This document shows, in pieces, positions 10,992 to 35,322 of a stretch of DNA of 64,000 nt. The translations under genes were made by a program, and so were the position numbers. The notes beneath the pieces were generated by a model, which saw only the letters and a list, made by a program, of their open reading frames with translations, made no database searches and was not told where the DNA came from. The DNA comes from Syngnathus acus (lineage: Eukaryota; Chordata; Actinopteri; Syngnathiformes; Syngnathidae). Location: the NCBI RefSeq assembly GCF_901709675.1, contig NC_051104.1:3393501-3457500 (forward strand), given 5' to 3'. Every line of letters begins with the position of its first letter. Position 1 is the stretch's first letter.

Positions 10992-11893
10992 ATGTCTAAA
11001 CCTTCGTCCAACGTCAAGGCCCTGCAGGTAACAAATACTTGTGCCTGGATGAGCCCCAAATGCTCAACGCAGTAAAAAGAGTCCATTTGTGTGCGTTTAA
11101 GTCTTTATTGGTGAAGGCAAGTGCGCATGAATTGCAAAGAGGCTTTGGGATTTTAAGTGAGGCGGAGCGCCGACGCATCATCAACTATGCACAGATAGAA
11201 TATTTGCTTGGATGCGTTGGGATGCTTTGTCGTAGCCCTCTTGTGCTCCTTTGCTCATCTAACCATGAGTCGGCAAAACCTTCCTCCCCTTCCGTCATTG
11301 GAGTTGTGCAGAAGAAGAGCATCGCAGCCAGAACGCAAAAGTACAATAAACACAAAGAGCATTTTTCTTGTCCTTTTTAAAATAAAGCGCTCCTCTGCCA
11401 GTCTTTGGTTTCACCCGGCGGAATGTTAGGCGGTGATTGTAAACAGCACGCGGGATTTATTGAAGCAAACATGCGGCGGATGGACTCCTCCTCTCCATCC
11501 AACGCAAACTCGGACAAAAAAATCTGGAGGATTGGGCGTCAAGGCTCGAGGTTATTTTATTGGCTCGTTCTCGACGTCCGTCAGGCTAATCTGAACATCC
11601 CGATGGGAGCTCTGCGTCCGGGGGCGGGACATCCTGTGAGGAGGAGAGAGGAGACGGGAGACATGTGCCAGGTAAGACATTGTGTTCGGGGCACAGATCT
11701 TCGCTGCAAATGTCCCTTCGGTTTTGATCTCCCCCAGGCCAGCTCGCCGACGGAGCAGCCAAGCGATGCCGCGCACCCTCCGCAGGAGGAAAAAAAGACT
11801 TTGCCCGGCGCCGTCAAACTGCCCGGCCCGGCCTTTAACCTCTCGGAGCTGAAGAACGTCAAGAGCGAATTACGCGGGGTTGGCAAGGAATAG
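10992..11893 (+). CDS. smpx: SMPX, small muscular protein (Chisel)
   Basis: Small cytoskeleton-associated protein of striated muscle, linked in human to X-linked deafness. Coding exons: 10992-11027, 11585-11671, 11738-11893; 279 nt, 92 residues (human 88). The first coding exon starts at an acceptor (10978), with ATG at 10992 giving [12 protein letters not shown]. Exon 2 gives [20 protein letters not shown] and exon 3 [18 protein letters not shown], the most conserved blocks of the family. The acidic/proline segment between them has diverged. A good donor (GAG|GTAAAC) lies just after the stop, as expected if the 3'UTR is in a separate exon, and AATAAA follows at 12671. SMPX and KLHL34 point the same way here, as they do in human. 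Confidence 0.95.
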
Positions 11894-13909
11894 CACGAGG
11901 TAAACACATTTCTGCAAAAAAAAATATATATCCAGTTTGGCTTGTGAATCCAAAATCCACTTTTGCCAACGCCGTCGGTCAAACAGTGTTCACATTTTTG
12001 CATTTCAAATATATAAATTTTTGTGCAACACATTTCCACGTGGCGCAGCATGTGAGTGTTTCCACTGCAAGCTAAAAAGGGTCGACGATATGCGGGGACA
12101 TTGAGCTCCGCACGGCGGCGGTGTCGCTCGGCTCACTAGCTTGACGCGTAGGCAGCCCGGCTGAGTCAGGCGCTATTTATAGCTCATCAAAGTGAGCGTG
12201 TCACAGTCAAGTGTGTGTTTTGGACCTTCTGCTGCAACTAAATAAGGTCAGGCCAAGCATGAGAAGAGCTCGGCGGAGACATCAGCGTGTGAAATGTCTG
12301 ATGATTGTTATGCTGTTTTTTCTGTTCATTCAAGCCAGCGTCCAGGCGGTGAGGGAGGACCGACCATTCATCCATTTGCTGGTTACCACGGCGATGCTCC
12401 GAAACCACAATTACATCTTGGACAAAGTTTCGGTCGAGGGTCACCCAATCAAAATCCGCTTCGTCCGTTGATGTTTCTTTGCCGATCGAATCAATTGCGA
12501 TCCTTTTCGAGGCGGCGCTCCAAACACAAACTCTGAGCGTGTTCACCTCATTCGAATCTTTGGGCCGATCATGATCAATCGCAAAGACAATTTTTTCTTC
12601 CGTTCTTCGACTTTTTCGCTCTAAATGGCTTTCTCGTGCTCGACTTTTGTGCTATTTTTGTGTCTTTATCAATAAATCATTTTGGTTGAATAGCAATCAA
12701 AATGAAGTCGGGTCTTGGGCCTGAGTCAGCAAAAATATTGCAATGGACCCTCGCTTGTATGCTCGCTTGGCTTCAACCGTTTTTGGCCTTTTTCATGAGG
12801 TGGCTTTTATTTTGTTTTGTTTTCAATTCACTTTGTATTAATGTTAGTTTTTAATAGTTTTGAGAAAATCGTAAGTCACTGTATTGCTTCATCAATCATT
12901 TTTAATTGAGTTCTTGTATTCCATCTCCTTTATGGTGTCGCGAACTGTCGTGTTTACTGTTTCTTCAAAGGGATGGCTTGGAGCTCCTCCTAAAGCTACA
13001 AATCCACCGTGTTCAAGTACCATACACACTCATAGGTGCCCTATCCATCATCACGTCACATGCCACACACACAAATAGAGAGAAGGGGGGGGCAATGCGG
13101 AGCAGCTGTATCTAAGTTTAGCCTCCATCAGGTCATCGTGCAATGCTTACATCCACGCGGAACAATCTGACTTTGTGTGGCAAGGAAGGAAACGGCCATG
13201 CAAAGAGGCGTGATGCTTATTTCTGTGTTCAAGTGGAATGAACACGCACACCCTTGGATTCATCTCTGAGGGCGGCGCGCAACTATTCAGAGATGATAAC
13301 CATAAATCACAGCCAAGTGGAAATGGCAATGAAACAAAGTCACTTTCATGCGGATGACCGCATCGTGACATGTTGTTGTTGTTCCCGCATCAGCAAGACG
13401 CTAGCGAAAACACACAGACGGCTCTGGGAGCTCCCCATTAATCAAAAGGCCATAAACACGCTGAAACCTGATAAAGGGACCTGATCTCTGCACCAAAATA
13501 AGCCTGCAGGCTTAGCATCCCTTGTTGACCTCCTTGTTGCGACACTGGCGCCAAAATATGTTTGATGCTTGACTCCTTTGAGCTAGTTGTTTCTATTCCT
13601 GTCGCCATGGCGATGAGAGCGCCTAAGTGCCTTGGCCAGGGCGACCTTGGATTCAGACAGGCAGCTGCATCTACCAATGAGTTCATCCATTGGGATGGAC
13701 ACTAAAGCCTGCCAGACTGCCTCCCTCCCTCTGCGTGTGGTATTTGGGCGATACTCCCACCCCGGGGCGCAAACCAAAGGGCAGCGGACAAAAAGCAAAG
13801 GCTCACATTCAGGACATTACAAATCCAACAGGAGCCTGTTGGGAGGGTGTGTTCCTGAGGCGGTCATCCGTTGAATTTTTGACTCGTCCAACACAAGAGA
13901 ATAATATCG
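11894..13909. other. SMPX 3'UTR and SMPX-KLHL34 intergenic region
   Basis: Contains the SMPX 3'UTR, probably spliced from 11899 to an acceptor near 12334, and the polyadenylation signal at 12671. The remainder should hold the KLHL34 promoter and 5'UTR. A short plus-strand frame at 12211-12471 resembles nothing I know. No other coding exon seen. Confidence 0.5.
12671..12676 (+). terminator. SMPX polyadenylation signal AATAAA
   Basis: AATAAA on the plus strand about 780 bp after the SMPX stop, followed by a T-rich stretch. It is the first good signal downstream. Confidence 0.5.
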
Positions 13910-15685
13910 ATGGATAGCTACTCCATCCTCTATAGCTCATCCCACAGGACGGAGCTCCTCGCTCGCTTCCAGCGTCTGCGTTCGGCCGGGAGGATGTGCG
14001 ACGTAGTGCTGGAGACCGGCGACGCCTCCTTCCCATGCCACCGGGCTCTCCTGGCCAGCTCCAGTGAGTATTTCTGGGCCCTGTTCGGGGATACTACGGC
14101 AGAGAGATCGGCCGGCTGCATCAAGCTCCCGGCTCTAACGCCTGTAGGCTTGGATGTCATCGTAGACTTCCTGTACTCAGGTTGGCTCAGAGTGTCGGCG
14201 AGCACGCTTCCTGATGTTTTGGAGGCGGCGAGGTACCTGCAGGTGGACACGGCCGTTTCCATATGCGAACGCTTCATTGTGGATGAGCTCGGCATGGAGA
14301 ACTGTTGCCTCTATGCTAACTTAGCAGAGCACCACATGCTTCCAGATGTGCTGGAAGCAGCTAACTACACCATCGCCACGGAGATGGCCACTCTTCTGCG
14401 AGAAAGACGGGACCATCTCCTGGGCTTGAACGTCCACTCGCTGATGGCGGTGTTGGATGCCGAAGAAATTCCAGCGGTGAAGGAGGTGGAGCTGGTGGAG
14501 CTGGCGCTGGATTGGTTGGGTGAGAACGGCCCCCTCCCGCCGCTGCAATCCAATCAGTTGCTGAGCCGCTCGCGCTTTGGATTGATCGCTCCCGAGGACC
14601 TCACACGCCTTAGCCATGCCAGCAAAGCCATGAGCACCCCTCTAATCAGGAGCCAGGTGACAAGGGCGCTGGAGTACCACAGCGCAGGTTCGGCAAGGCC
14701 AATTAGGCAAAACAAACAGTCGACGCTCAGGGCGGCCAGTCGTGTGTTACTTGTCGGCGGAGGCTCGAGTCCAGATTGTCCGGAGCAGCAGGTGTTGACG
14801 TTCGATCCCCAAACCAGGACCTTTGCATCCCTTACTTCCTGCCTTCCCCTGATACTAAGGAACCACTGCGTATGCTCCTTGGGCGGCTTCCTCTTTGTGT
14901 TGGGCGGGGAGGCGGTGAGCCAGGTGGACGGGAAAACGGTTGCAGCAGAACCCTCCAACCAGGTGTGGAGGTACGACCCCCGTTTTGAGTCTTGGCAGCG
15001 GGTAGACGCCATGTTGCAGAAGAGGACCAAATTCGCCTGCTGCGCCACCGCCCAGGGCATCTACGCCATCGGGGGGCAACACATGCCCGCCGATGCCGAC
15101 GCACCCGCCACGCTGGCTTCCGTGGAGTTTTACGACTTAGACGCGGGGGCTTGGAAGAGGAGACCACCTATGCCTACAGCGCTCCACGGCCACGCTTGCG
15201 CCGGGCTCGAGCAGAACATTTACGTGTCGGGTGGTCTCTCGGACAACAGCGGTGTCGACTTGATCCTAGGCCAGAGCCGATGCAGAAAGGAGGTTCTGTG
15301 TTGGGACAACACAGGCAGACTCTGGAAAAAAGCGGCACCCATGTCCGTCGGGAGGTTCGGACATCGCCTGACGAGTGTCCACGGTCACATTTACGCCCTT
15401 CTCGGAATGTACGAGACCTATTGCGAGATCGAGCGCTATGACCCGGGAAGAGACCTTTGGACGCGCCTTCGGCCGCCGCTCACCGCTTCGTTTGGCTACG
15501 GAATGGCGGTAGCACCGAACGGGAACATCTTGGTGTTCGGCGGGAGGAAATGGAGCAATGGGCAGGAGGTGGTGCTGAAGAGCGTGCTGGAGTACGACCC
15601 TAAGAAAGACCACTGGAGGGAGATCTGTCAGCTTCCGAGACCCCTCACGGGAACCGAGTGCACGTTACTACCCGTGCCTGACTAA
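13910..15685 (+). CDS. klhl34: KLHL34, kelch-like BTB protein, single exon
   Basis: BTB-BACK-kelch protein of 591 residues in one uninterrupted exon; the human gene is also intronless, with about 644 residues. Family members act as substrate adaptors of CUL3 ubiquitin ligases, but KLHL34's own substrate is not known to me. ATG at 13910 begins MDSYSILYSSSHR. Residues about 25-120 form the BTB fold (MCDVVLETGDASFPCHRALL, then FLYSGWLRVSASTLPDVLEA); about 125-240 is BACK (ERFIVDELGMENC). From about 280 come six kelch-type blades with GG and Y/W pairs, for example FLFVLGGEA, GIYAIGGQHM, NIYVSGGLSDN and NILVFGGRKW. Identity is supported by position between SMPX and CNKSR2 and by the lack of introns. 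No frameshift or internal stop. Confidence 0.95.
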   Translation: MDSYSILYSSSHRTELLARFQRLRSAGRMCDVVLETGDASFPCHRALLASSSEYFWALFGDTTAERSAGCIKLPALTPVGLDVIVDFLYSGWLRVSASTLPDVLEAARYLQVDTAVSICERFIVDELGMENCCLYANLAEHHMLPDVLEAANYTIATEMATLLRERRDHLLGLNVHSLMAVLDAEEIPAVKEVELVELALDWLGENGPLPPLQSNQLLSRSRFGLIAPEDLTRLSHASKAMSTPLIRSQVTRALEYHSAGSARPIRQNKQSTLRAASRVLLVGGGSSPDCPEQQVLTFDPQTRTFASLTSCLPLILRNHCVCSLGGFLFVLGGEAVSQVDGKTVAAEPSNQVWRYDPRFESWQRVDAMLQKRTKFACCATAQGIYAIGGQHMPADADAPATLASVEFYDLDAGAWKRRPPMPTALHGHACAGLEQNIYVSGGLSDNSGVDLILGQSRCRKEVLCWDNTGRLWKKAAPMSVGRFGHRLTSVHGHIYALLGMYETYCEIERYDPGRDLWTRLRPPLTASFGYGMAVAPNGNILVFGGRKWSNGQEVVLKSVLEYDPKKDHWREICQLPRPLTGTECTLLPVPD

Positions 15686-17522
15686 AGCCCAAAACAGGTA
15701 GCTCGCTCGCATTTCACGTACATTTTGCCGCTAAGATTAGGAGCTAGCTAGCTAACTAAGCCCCAGTTGGTTTGTTGTCTCGGTCTTGAGTGAGGATATC
15801 GTAGCTCGACATAAACTGTGCAAACGTACCCTCTTTTAGCCTGATTTAGCCAAGGCTTGTCACACATAGCGACAATTGAGCTGAATTTAACAATTTCATC
15901 CCCTTTCGTTTAAAGTCAGCAAAGGCCCGATCAACAAATGCCTCGAAAAGACAATCCTCCTCGATTGTCCTCTGGAGTGAGAGGTAGTAAGAGAGAATTT
16001 TCCTCCCCTATGTGCTCAGTATCCAGGATGGCAAATTCTTATGTGTCAACAACACGGTGGGCCAAGTCACAACATCTTGATTGGGAAATGAAACAGGATG
16101 ACACCCAATCGGGAAACAACCTGAAGCTTGTGCTAATCCAGACACAAGTAGACTGGCGACTGGTTGTTTTGAGCGCCCGACTTACTCGAGGTTCCTATCT
16201 TCAGACAACGTCTCGGAGATTTGACTTCCAACTGGATTACCCACATTGAAAGTGCACAACGTGGATTGTTTTCTCAGTTGACAAACAACTTGAAACGTGC
16301 ACTACCGCCATCCACAGGACTGGAGTGGAACAGCGCAGATCCAATAGCACAGGCTTGACTTTCCATCGCAGCTGTAGTCTCGAATTTCAAATGCAACATA
16401 TCCAAAATCCAGCAGATACAAGGAGAGAACATATCTTTTACTTTCACTGCGACCTCTGGCAGCTGGTTTGTGTCGCAGTGCGGTAACAAGCGAGGTTATC
16501 CGGGATTTGCAAGCATGTCATCGTGCATTTTTAGTTGCCCTCGGAGTACTAAAGTCAATAACTTTCTGCAAAAACTGTGCAAATAAATACGTGCAAATAT
16601 GAATTGTGCTCATTATTTCACCTTGCACAAGCACAAAATAAACCATCAAACTTTATTAATCCAGCTGCGTCTTCCAACACAACACACACAAATCATAATT
16701 TCATCATAATCGGCCAAACTAATTTATAATCGCGTCATGATATCATCTCGGCACGCCTACAAAAACGGATCGAATACAACAGCCAAGACAAGACACTCTC
16801 TAAAGTGACTGACTGCATCGAGCACTTTTGAAGACAGAACTTGATGATGGTCATCAAATAAATAATAATATTGTGCGTATTTACAGCAAGTACATGCTGC
16901 CGCTCACGACAAGCATCGGCGGCATGAAGCGAGAATCCAAGCTCAGCATTGCGTTCTTCCTGTCCATATCTATGCACCAAAGTCAGAACATTAGGAACAC
17001 ATCTATAAAGATATCGAAATAGAAATATAGAAGAAAGAGTTTGATGCATCGCAGTCGTAGATGACCGCAAACTGCCACCAGAATAATAACGTGTTGAATT
17101 CTCGCATTATCTTTGCATCTTTGGCAGACAGTTCTAATGTTAGACATGGTAAGATGCCTTGGCGTGCCTAATGTTCTGGCTGAATTGGATGTGCCATTTC
17201 ATAACATTGATGCGATTTAAAAATACACTGGACAACGAATGATCCGGGAAAAGTATTCACTCTCCTTTGCATTCTGTCCATATTCAATTGATTTTTTTTT
17301 TTATATTATAATTTTTGTCCCATTTTTGTCCATTCCATTTAAATATATGTTTTGGTCTTGGATGCTAACTGAAAACAAATGACACCCAAAGCGTGTTGAA
17401 AATGACTTCTTCCCGCTCCAAACGATGACATTCAACTCTGCCAATCACGCCAGGGCCTGCGGCCGGGCTCATGACATCACTTCCTGCTAAGTCAACACTC
17501 TGCGGTGGCTGCTCCTCACGCA
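15686..17522. other. Convergent 3' region between KLHL34 and CNKSR2
   Basis: Holds the 3'UTRs of two convergent genes. Plus-strand AATAAA signals for KLHL34 are at 16582-16587 and 16637-16642, and a minus-strand AATAAA for CNKSR2 at 16652-16657, so the transcript ends probably lie within 100 bp of each other or overlap. No coding exon seen. Confidence 0.5.
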
Positions 17523-29937
<12,415 letters not shown>

Positions 29938-31679
29938 TGGGTCAACTTTGCGCCTTCCCCCCCGTCCTGTCTCCCCCCCTCCCAAAAGGAAAAAAATCGT
30001 GCGCCCCACTCTCCTGTTTCCCCCTCCACCAGGTAACTCCCCTCCTCTGCTCCCGTTAGCGCAGCGGCGCGCGTGGCGTCAGGCTGCGGCCGTCTGCCGA
30101 TGCCGGGCTACATTCCTGAGCTGCTGTGCGCGCCCGCGTCGTGGCTCCTCTCCTGGCAACGGGAGACGGCGAGATGAGGCGCGTGCATGCGTGCGGAGGT
30201 GTGTGTGCGAGAGTGGCATCGAGAAGTCACACGCATTCCCTCTCTCTCTCTCTCTCTTTGGCTGCGCACGCGCCTGGTGGGTGGTTCCTCACTCACGCAC
30301 ATGATGACTGTGAGGCAACGTAGCGAGGCAGATCGGGCGGAGGGAAGATGTCATCCTCCAGAGGTCTTCGCCGTGCGCGTGCGAGGGAGGGAAACACCAC
30401 CTTCGGCTGCCTTGTGTGGGAACCATAACGAATCCTCAGCTGACCTCCTCCTCGTTCTCCCTCCGGGGTGCAGAGGCGAGTCGCAACTCCCGCTCCCCCC
30501 CTCCCACTTCTCCATGGGGAACTCCCATGAAGGTATTTGCAACGTCCCCTTTCATGCTTGCCGCATGATGAATGGCAATGATGATGAACAGTGACTGCAT
30601 CAAGAATAGCAGCAATGATCAACAGTGACTGCCCCCCCTTATGCTTACCCTACAAAAAAAGCTTTAATTGCCCGAAAACGCCAGAAGCACTACTTTTGTC
30701 TAAACGACGCTCCCCAACCGACTTTAGCAAAAGCCCTGCTCTTCCAAACAAATATAATTTTCTGTTTTGATGAGAGTCTTGATCAGCCCTCTCAAGGGAC
30801 TGCGATGACGTCACGTCCTGCGGGTTGTCCCTTCTCTTTTCTCCTTCCTCATTCAAGCGACGCATCAAAGATTCGATCCTTTGAGTCTTTACAAACAAGT
30901 GAAAATGGATTGTGAACCTTCGAGGCCTTTTCCTCACACTTTGCGTAACTGCTGCTGTCTTTATTTCATTATTCTGAAATACCATGCTTTATTTTGAAAA
31001 TGTTATCCGGATGTCGCTTTGATTGAAATGTTTGACCGGAGGTTTTCTCGTCATTCCTTTTTTTGTCAAAGCTGACGGACTGACTTTAGAAGTTTTTTAT
31101 AGAAACCTTTTTTTGAAGTCTTTTTTTTTTTTTGACCGTGGAGAATTTGCTGATGGAAGAATTCCATTGGTTGAGAGCAGGCCAAAGTGTTCTATGGTGT
31201 TGGTGGTGAATCTGTGGAACGAGTCCGACATCCAATCAAAAGGTGGCCCACTTTGACTCAAATTAATCTTAGAGCCGTGGGTCTGAGTAAAATCGTATGC
31301 AGTTCCTCTTTTATTTCCAGTTGATAAGAAATCAAACTTAACAAAGGGCAACTTCCTCCTTTCGTTTTAAGGACTGTGCAACCCTGGATATTCCGGCCTG
31401 AGGCGCGAAACTTTCTCGGCCCATGTGAGCCGTTGAAGAGATCCCGCGGCCACACGCTCTCACTTCCTCACGCGTGACAGTGAAGAGCAGGATTCCCACA
31501 CATAGAAACACAACTTTGACATTTGTGTCGCAGACGCTTATATTTACCAGCTGCTCGGGAAGTGTGGAAGAGCCTTGATGAGCCTCTCCATATATTCATA
31601 TTGCTCTCCAAATATGTCCCGTTCTGAATGGACCTAATTTGTACGTTTGGAACAACGACCTAGAGCGACTTCTCGGACG
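29938..31679. other. Shared upstream region of divergent CNKSR2 and TLR genes
   Basis: Should hold both promoters and 5'UTRs. CpG-rich sequence at 30050-30330 next to CNKSR2 fits a CpG-island promoter and includes a (CT)n tract near 30240-30257. The 31000-31160 part is T-rich. The CNKSR2 frame is open upstream to 30009 but has no ATG there. Confidence 0.5.
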
Positions 31680-34600
31680 ATGGATGATGGTAATGACCCC
31701 AGAAGTGGACGATTCTCGTGGTTGAGCTTTTGTTTTGTTTTCTCTCTGAGCGCCAACTGTTGCGCCGGATACATACTGAAGGACTGTCGAATAAGCAACG
31801 ACAACGCCATCTGCTCAGCCAGCAAGCTACGAGCCGTCCCCCGGGACATCCCAGCGTGGGTCAAAACCTTTGACTTGGGCGTGAACAAAATCTCCAAGCT
31901 CCGAGCAGGTGATTTCCTCAATTACACGCTCCTGACGCAGTTAGACCTGAAGCGCAATAACATTTCACAGATCGAAAAAGGCACCTTTGCCAACCTGCGC
32001 TTGCTGCAAAAGTTAAATCTGAATAATAACCGTCTGGCACAACTGGGAGATGTGTTTGAGGGTTTGAGCAACCTGAGCGAGCTGAGACTAACAAGCAACG
32101 TCATAACAACTGTGGCCCCTTCCTCCTTCAAGCCCCTGACAAACTTGACAGTCTTGGACCTGTCATTCAACAAACTGCAGCGCTTGACTCAGGTCCACTA
32201 CGCAATACAGCATCTACCCAATCTGAAGTATCTCTTCCTCAAAAAAATCGATGTCACCATTTTCCAGTCCTGGGAACTGACCAACAACACCGTGGGCCTC
32301 TCGTACCTCGATCTGTCTCAGAACCGTATCGACGTCTTCGCCGTCAGCGCCAACGTTTTCCAAAACCTGACTTGGCTGAACGTGGGGGGTTCTCCGAGAA
32401 GGCACAAGTTGTCGTGGGAGGTTGGCCGAGGGCCTCTTCTCGGACGGCTGAACTCGCTCGATATCGGCGGGCTTCACTTGACGCAGAAGGACGCCGGGGC
32501 GCTTTTTCAGAGCGTCAACTTCTCGCTGAGCAATCTACGGATGAACGCCATGAAATGCGACCTCAGGCAGCTGCTGGACGTGTCCTGCACCATCCCGACA
32601 CTGACTCAGTTGCAACTCAGACGCAACAAGCTTCGGCTGCTTGATGGCGGTCTGCTTCGGCTCTGCTCCTCCGTCACCGAGTTGGATTTGGCCGACAATC
32701 GCATGAAAGACGTTCTCAACGGCTCCTTTGGAGCCCTAAGAAATCTGAAGAGGTTGACTCTCAGTCAGAACAGTCTCTCCTCAGTCCCGCCCGCCGTTAG
32801 GAATCTGTCCAGACTTCTAGAACTGGACCTGAGCTCCAATAACATCAGCACGCTCACTTGCGAAGACTTTGCCGATCTCGGCAAACTCCGAATCCTCGGC
32901 CTTTATCAGAACTACATATCGACCCTCCACCAGTGCGTCTTCAAAGGTCTGGCCAAGCTTGAGGTCCTCAAATTGCAGACCAATCGAATCACTCAACTGG
33001 CCAGTGCATTTAAAAGATACTTACCGAATCTTAGACAGCTGAAACTAGATAATAATCAACTCACGGCTATCGAAATGGGAGCATTTGAGGGCTTGCGATC
33101 TCTCCAGAACTTATCGTTGCAGAGGAATCAACTGGAAAAGCTTGAAAGCGGCTCTTTCGTGGGCCTGACGATGCTCACCGACCTTTTGCTGCAATCCAAC
33201 GAGATCCAACAGATAACCGCGGGCGTTTTCAATGATCTGGCCAATTTAAGACGGTTAAGTCTGTTGGACAATCGCATCAAGTACAAGAGCAGTTTGCCGT
33301 TGCCGGCGGCGCCGTTCTCTGGGCTTTCTCGCCTGGAGACCTTGGCCATGGCGGGCCAACACAGCAGAGGCAGGTCCCAACTGCCCCGCAACTTTCTGCA
33401 GGGTTTGACCAACCTTCAGATTTTCGACACGAGAAACGTCTTCCTCTCTTCCTTGCACCAAGACACGTTCAAGCACACGCCTGGGCTTCAGAAGCTTGAC
33501 ATCAGCTCAAATGAGTTCATCGATATCTCCCCCAGCTTGTTTGAGCCCATCCAGAACCTGCGCAGCCTCTACATTTCAAGAACCACTCTCCGGTCGCTCG
33601 ATTTCCTGAAGGAGGCCAACCTTACCAAACTCGAGTTCCTCCAAGCACGAAGGAACCAGTATTCGGTCATCACCAAGGAACAGATGGACGCCCTTCCTTC
33701 CCTGGTGTATTTGGACCTTCAGGGGAACAGTTTCCTATGCGAGTGCGACAACTCCCAGTTCCTGCTGTGGTTGAACGAAAGTCAAACCCAAGTCTTTGAC
33801 GCCCACAACTTTGTATGCAACTACCCCCCGAGCCTTAAAGGCATGAAGCTGCTGAACCTCGACATCCGATCCTGCTCGGTGGATGTAGAGTTCATCTACT
33901 TCATCTCCACTACCGTGGCCGTACTCTTGTTTCAGTTGTCGTCCTTTATCTATCACTTCCTGCGGTGGCAGCTGGCCTACGCCTATCACCTCTTCCTGGC
34001 TTTGCTGCACGAGCGAAAATTCCGCGGCAGGCAGCCTGAGTCGCTCTACGACGCCTTCGTCTCTTACAATGCCGGCGACGAGGACTGGGTATTCAGGGAG
34101 CTGGTGCCCAAACTTGAGGAGGAGCAAGGCTGGAAGTTGTGCCTGCACCACAGAGACTTCGAGCCAGGTAGGGTTACATTCATTGCAGTATCACCCGTGC
34201 TCCAAAGGATGTCGCCATTGGCCTCATTTTATTTACTCTTCAGGGAAGCCCATCATGGAGAACATCACCGACGCCATCTATGCCAGCAGAAAAGCCATCT
34301 GCATAATCAGTCGCAAATACTTGCAGAGCGAGTGGTGCTCCAGAGAGATTCAGGTGGCCGGGTAAGAAGACCAGGTTTTTGTGACTCAGAGCTTTTGCCA
34401 ACTCTGCTAATGACCATGACACGTCAACGGCACTCTGATTAACTGTGTCCCGACAGCTTCCGCCTGTTTGATGAGCACAGGGATGTTCTCATCCTGGTCT
34501 TCCTGGAGGACATTCCCATCTGGGAGCTGTCTCCTTATTACCGCATGAGGAAGCTGGTGAAGAAGCAGACCTTCCTGAGTTGGCCTCGGGCAGCCCAGTG

Positions 34601-34685
34601 CACCGACCTCTTCTGGGAGAAGCTCCGGCAGGCTCTGCACTCCAGAGACAATCCCGGCGGGGAACTGCTACTGCTCACCGTGTAG
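31680..34685 (+). CDS. Toll-like receptor of the TLR13/TLR22 type
   Basis: Pattern-recognition receptor signalling through its TIR domain. Exons 31680-34167, 34244-34361 and 34457-34685 make 2835 nt, 944 residues. I start at ATG 31680 (MDDGNDPRSG); the frame is open further upstream only from a TTG. A signal peptide (WLSFCFVFSLSANCCAG) is followed by some 24-26 leucine-rich repeats of the LxxLxLxxN type, an LRR C-terminal cap with FLCECDN, a membrane helix at about 736-760 (IYFISTTVAVLLFQLSS), and TIR from about 788 (SLYDAFVSYNAGDEDWVF; SEWCSREIQVAGF; RDVLILVFLEDIP). Both introns cut the TIR domain, the first inside the BB loop at HHRDFEP|G. No TLR7/8/9-style Z-loop is evident. Length and TIR motifs point to the TLR11-family group that includes fish TLR22, TLR13 and TLR21. 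The exact orthologue is not resolved, so no symbol is given. Reading frame intact. Confidence 0.9.
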
Positions 34686-35322
34686 AGCAGAAGGTGACAA
34701 ATGGACAGACAGACGGAATGAGGGGCTGGATTCACACAAATTCAAGAGCTTGATTTTGATTGCATTTTATCACTGGATTGAACCCCGCCTTATAAATTCA
34801 GCCAGACGGACGACGTTTGCTCTAACCAAACAAAAATTCCATTCGCTCGCAAAAGCAAAATCAGACTGACCAGTCCTCATTTGAAATTGATCTTACAGAT
34901 TTATTGCTGTGTTGCTAAATCAAGAAAAATGCTGGTTATGGGTGTCATGTTATAACTGTGAAATGTTTTGTTTGATTATTATTATTTTGTAATGGGGCAG
35001 TGTAATAGTGTTCCCAAAGTTTGCCGGCGAGGTGGCATTGGCTCATCGGAGCAGCAAGATTCTGTCACGTCATTGCAGCGACTGAGTGGAACAACACGGA
35101 TGCATGTGGTACAAAAAAAGTCTCTTTAATAAATAAGCAGACAACCAAAACTGCACAACGCCAAAGACACTTGAAAAGCAAATAGGTCAATTCTCAAACG
35201 AGAAGATGTGAGAACCTTCGGATAGCTACTCTTGGCTGTTTACAAAACAGAGCTTACATATGTCTTCACATCAAAAGCAGTCAAGTCCAGTTGAATCTCC
35301 AACCAAAGCAAATAGTCCAACT
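34686..35322. other. Convergent 3'UTRs of the TLR and chemokine genes
   Basis: No coding exon. A TTTAATAAA stretch at 35125-35133 provides AATAAA on the plus strand (35128-35133, for the TLR) and ATTAAA on the minus strand (35125-35130, for the chemokine), so one short A/T tract could end both transcripts. Confidence 0.5.
35125..35133. terminator. Overlapping polyadenylation signals of TLR (+) and chemokine (-)
   Basis: Plus strand AATAAA at 35128-35133, 443 bp after the TLR stop; minus strand ATTAAA at 35125-35130, 193 bp after the chemokine stop. Confidence 0.45.

Noticed and set aside
12211-12471. 86-codon plus-strand frame with a hydrophobic segment
   Set aside because: It lies within the presumed SMPX 3'UTR, with no conserved motif and no splice evidence.
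14554-15167. Long minus-strand open frames opposite KLHL34
   Set aside because: They mirror the codon composition of the long coding exon and show no motifs or splice context.
29938-30009. In-frame upstream extension of CNKSR2
   Set aside because: The frame is open back to 30009, but that codon is GTG and no ATG lies upstream in frame. ATG at 29937 matches the known N-terminus MALVMEPVSKW.
31647-31679. Upstream start for the TLR
   Set aside because: The 33-nt extension begins at TTG. The ATG at 31680 is followed by a normal signal peptide.
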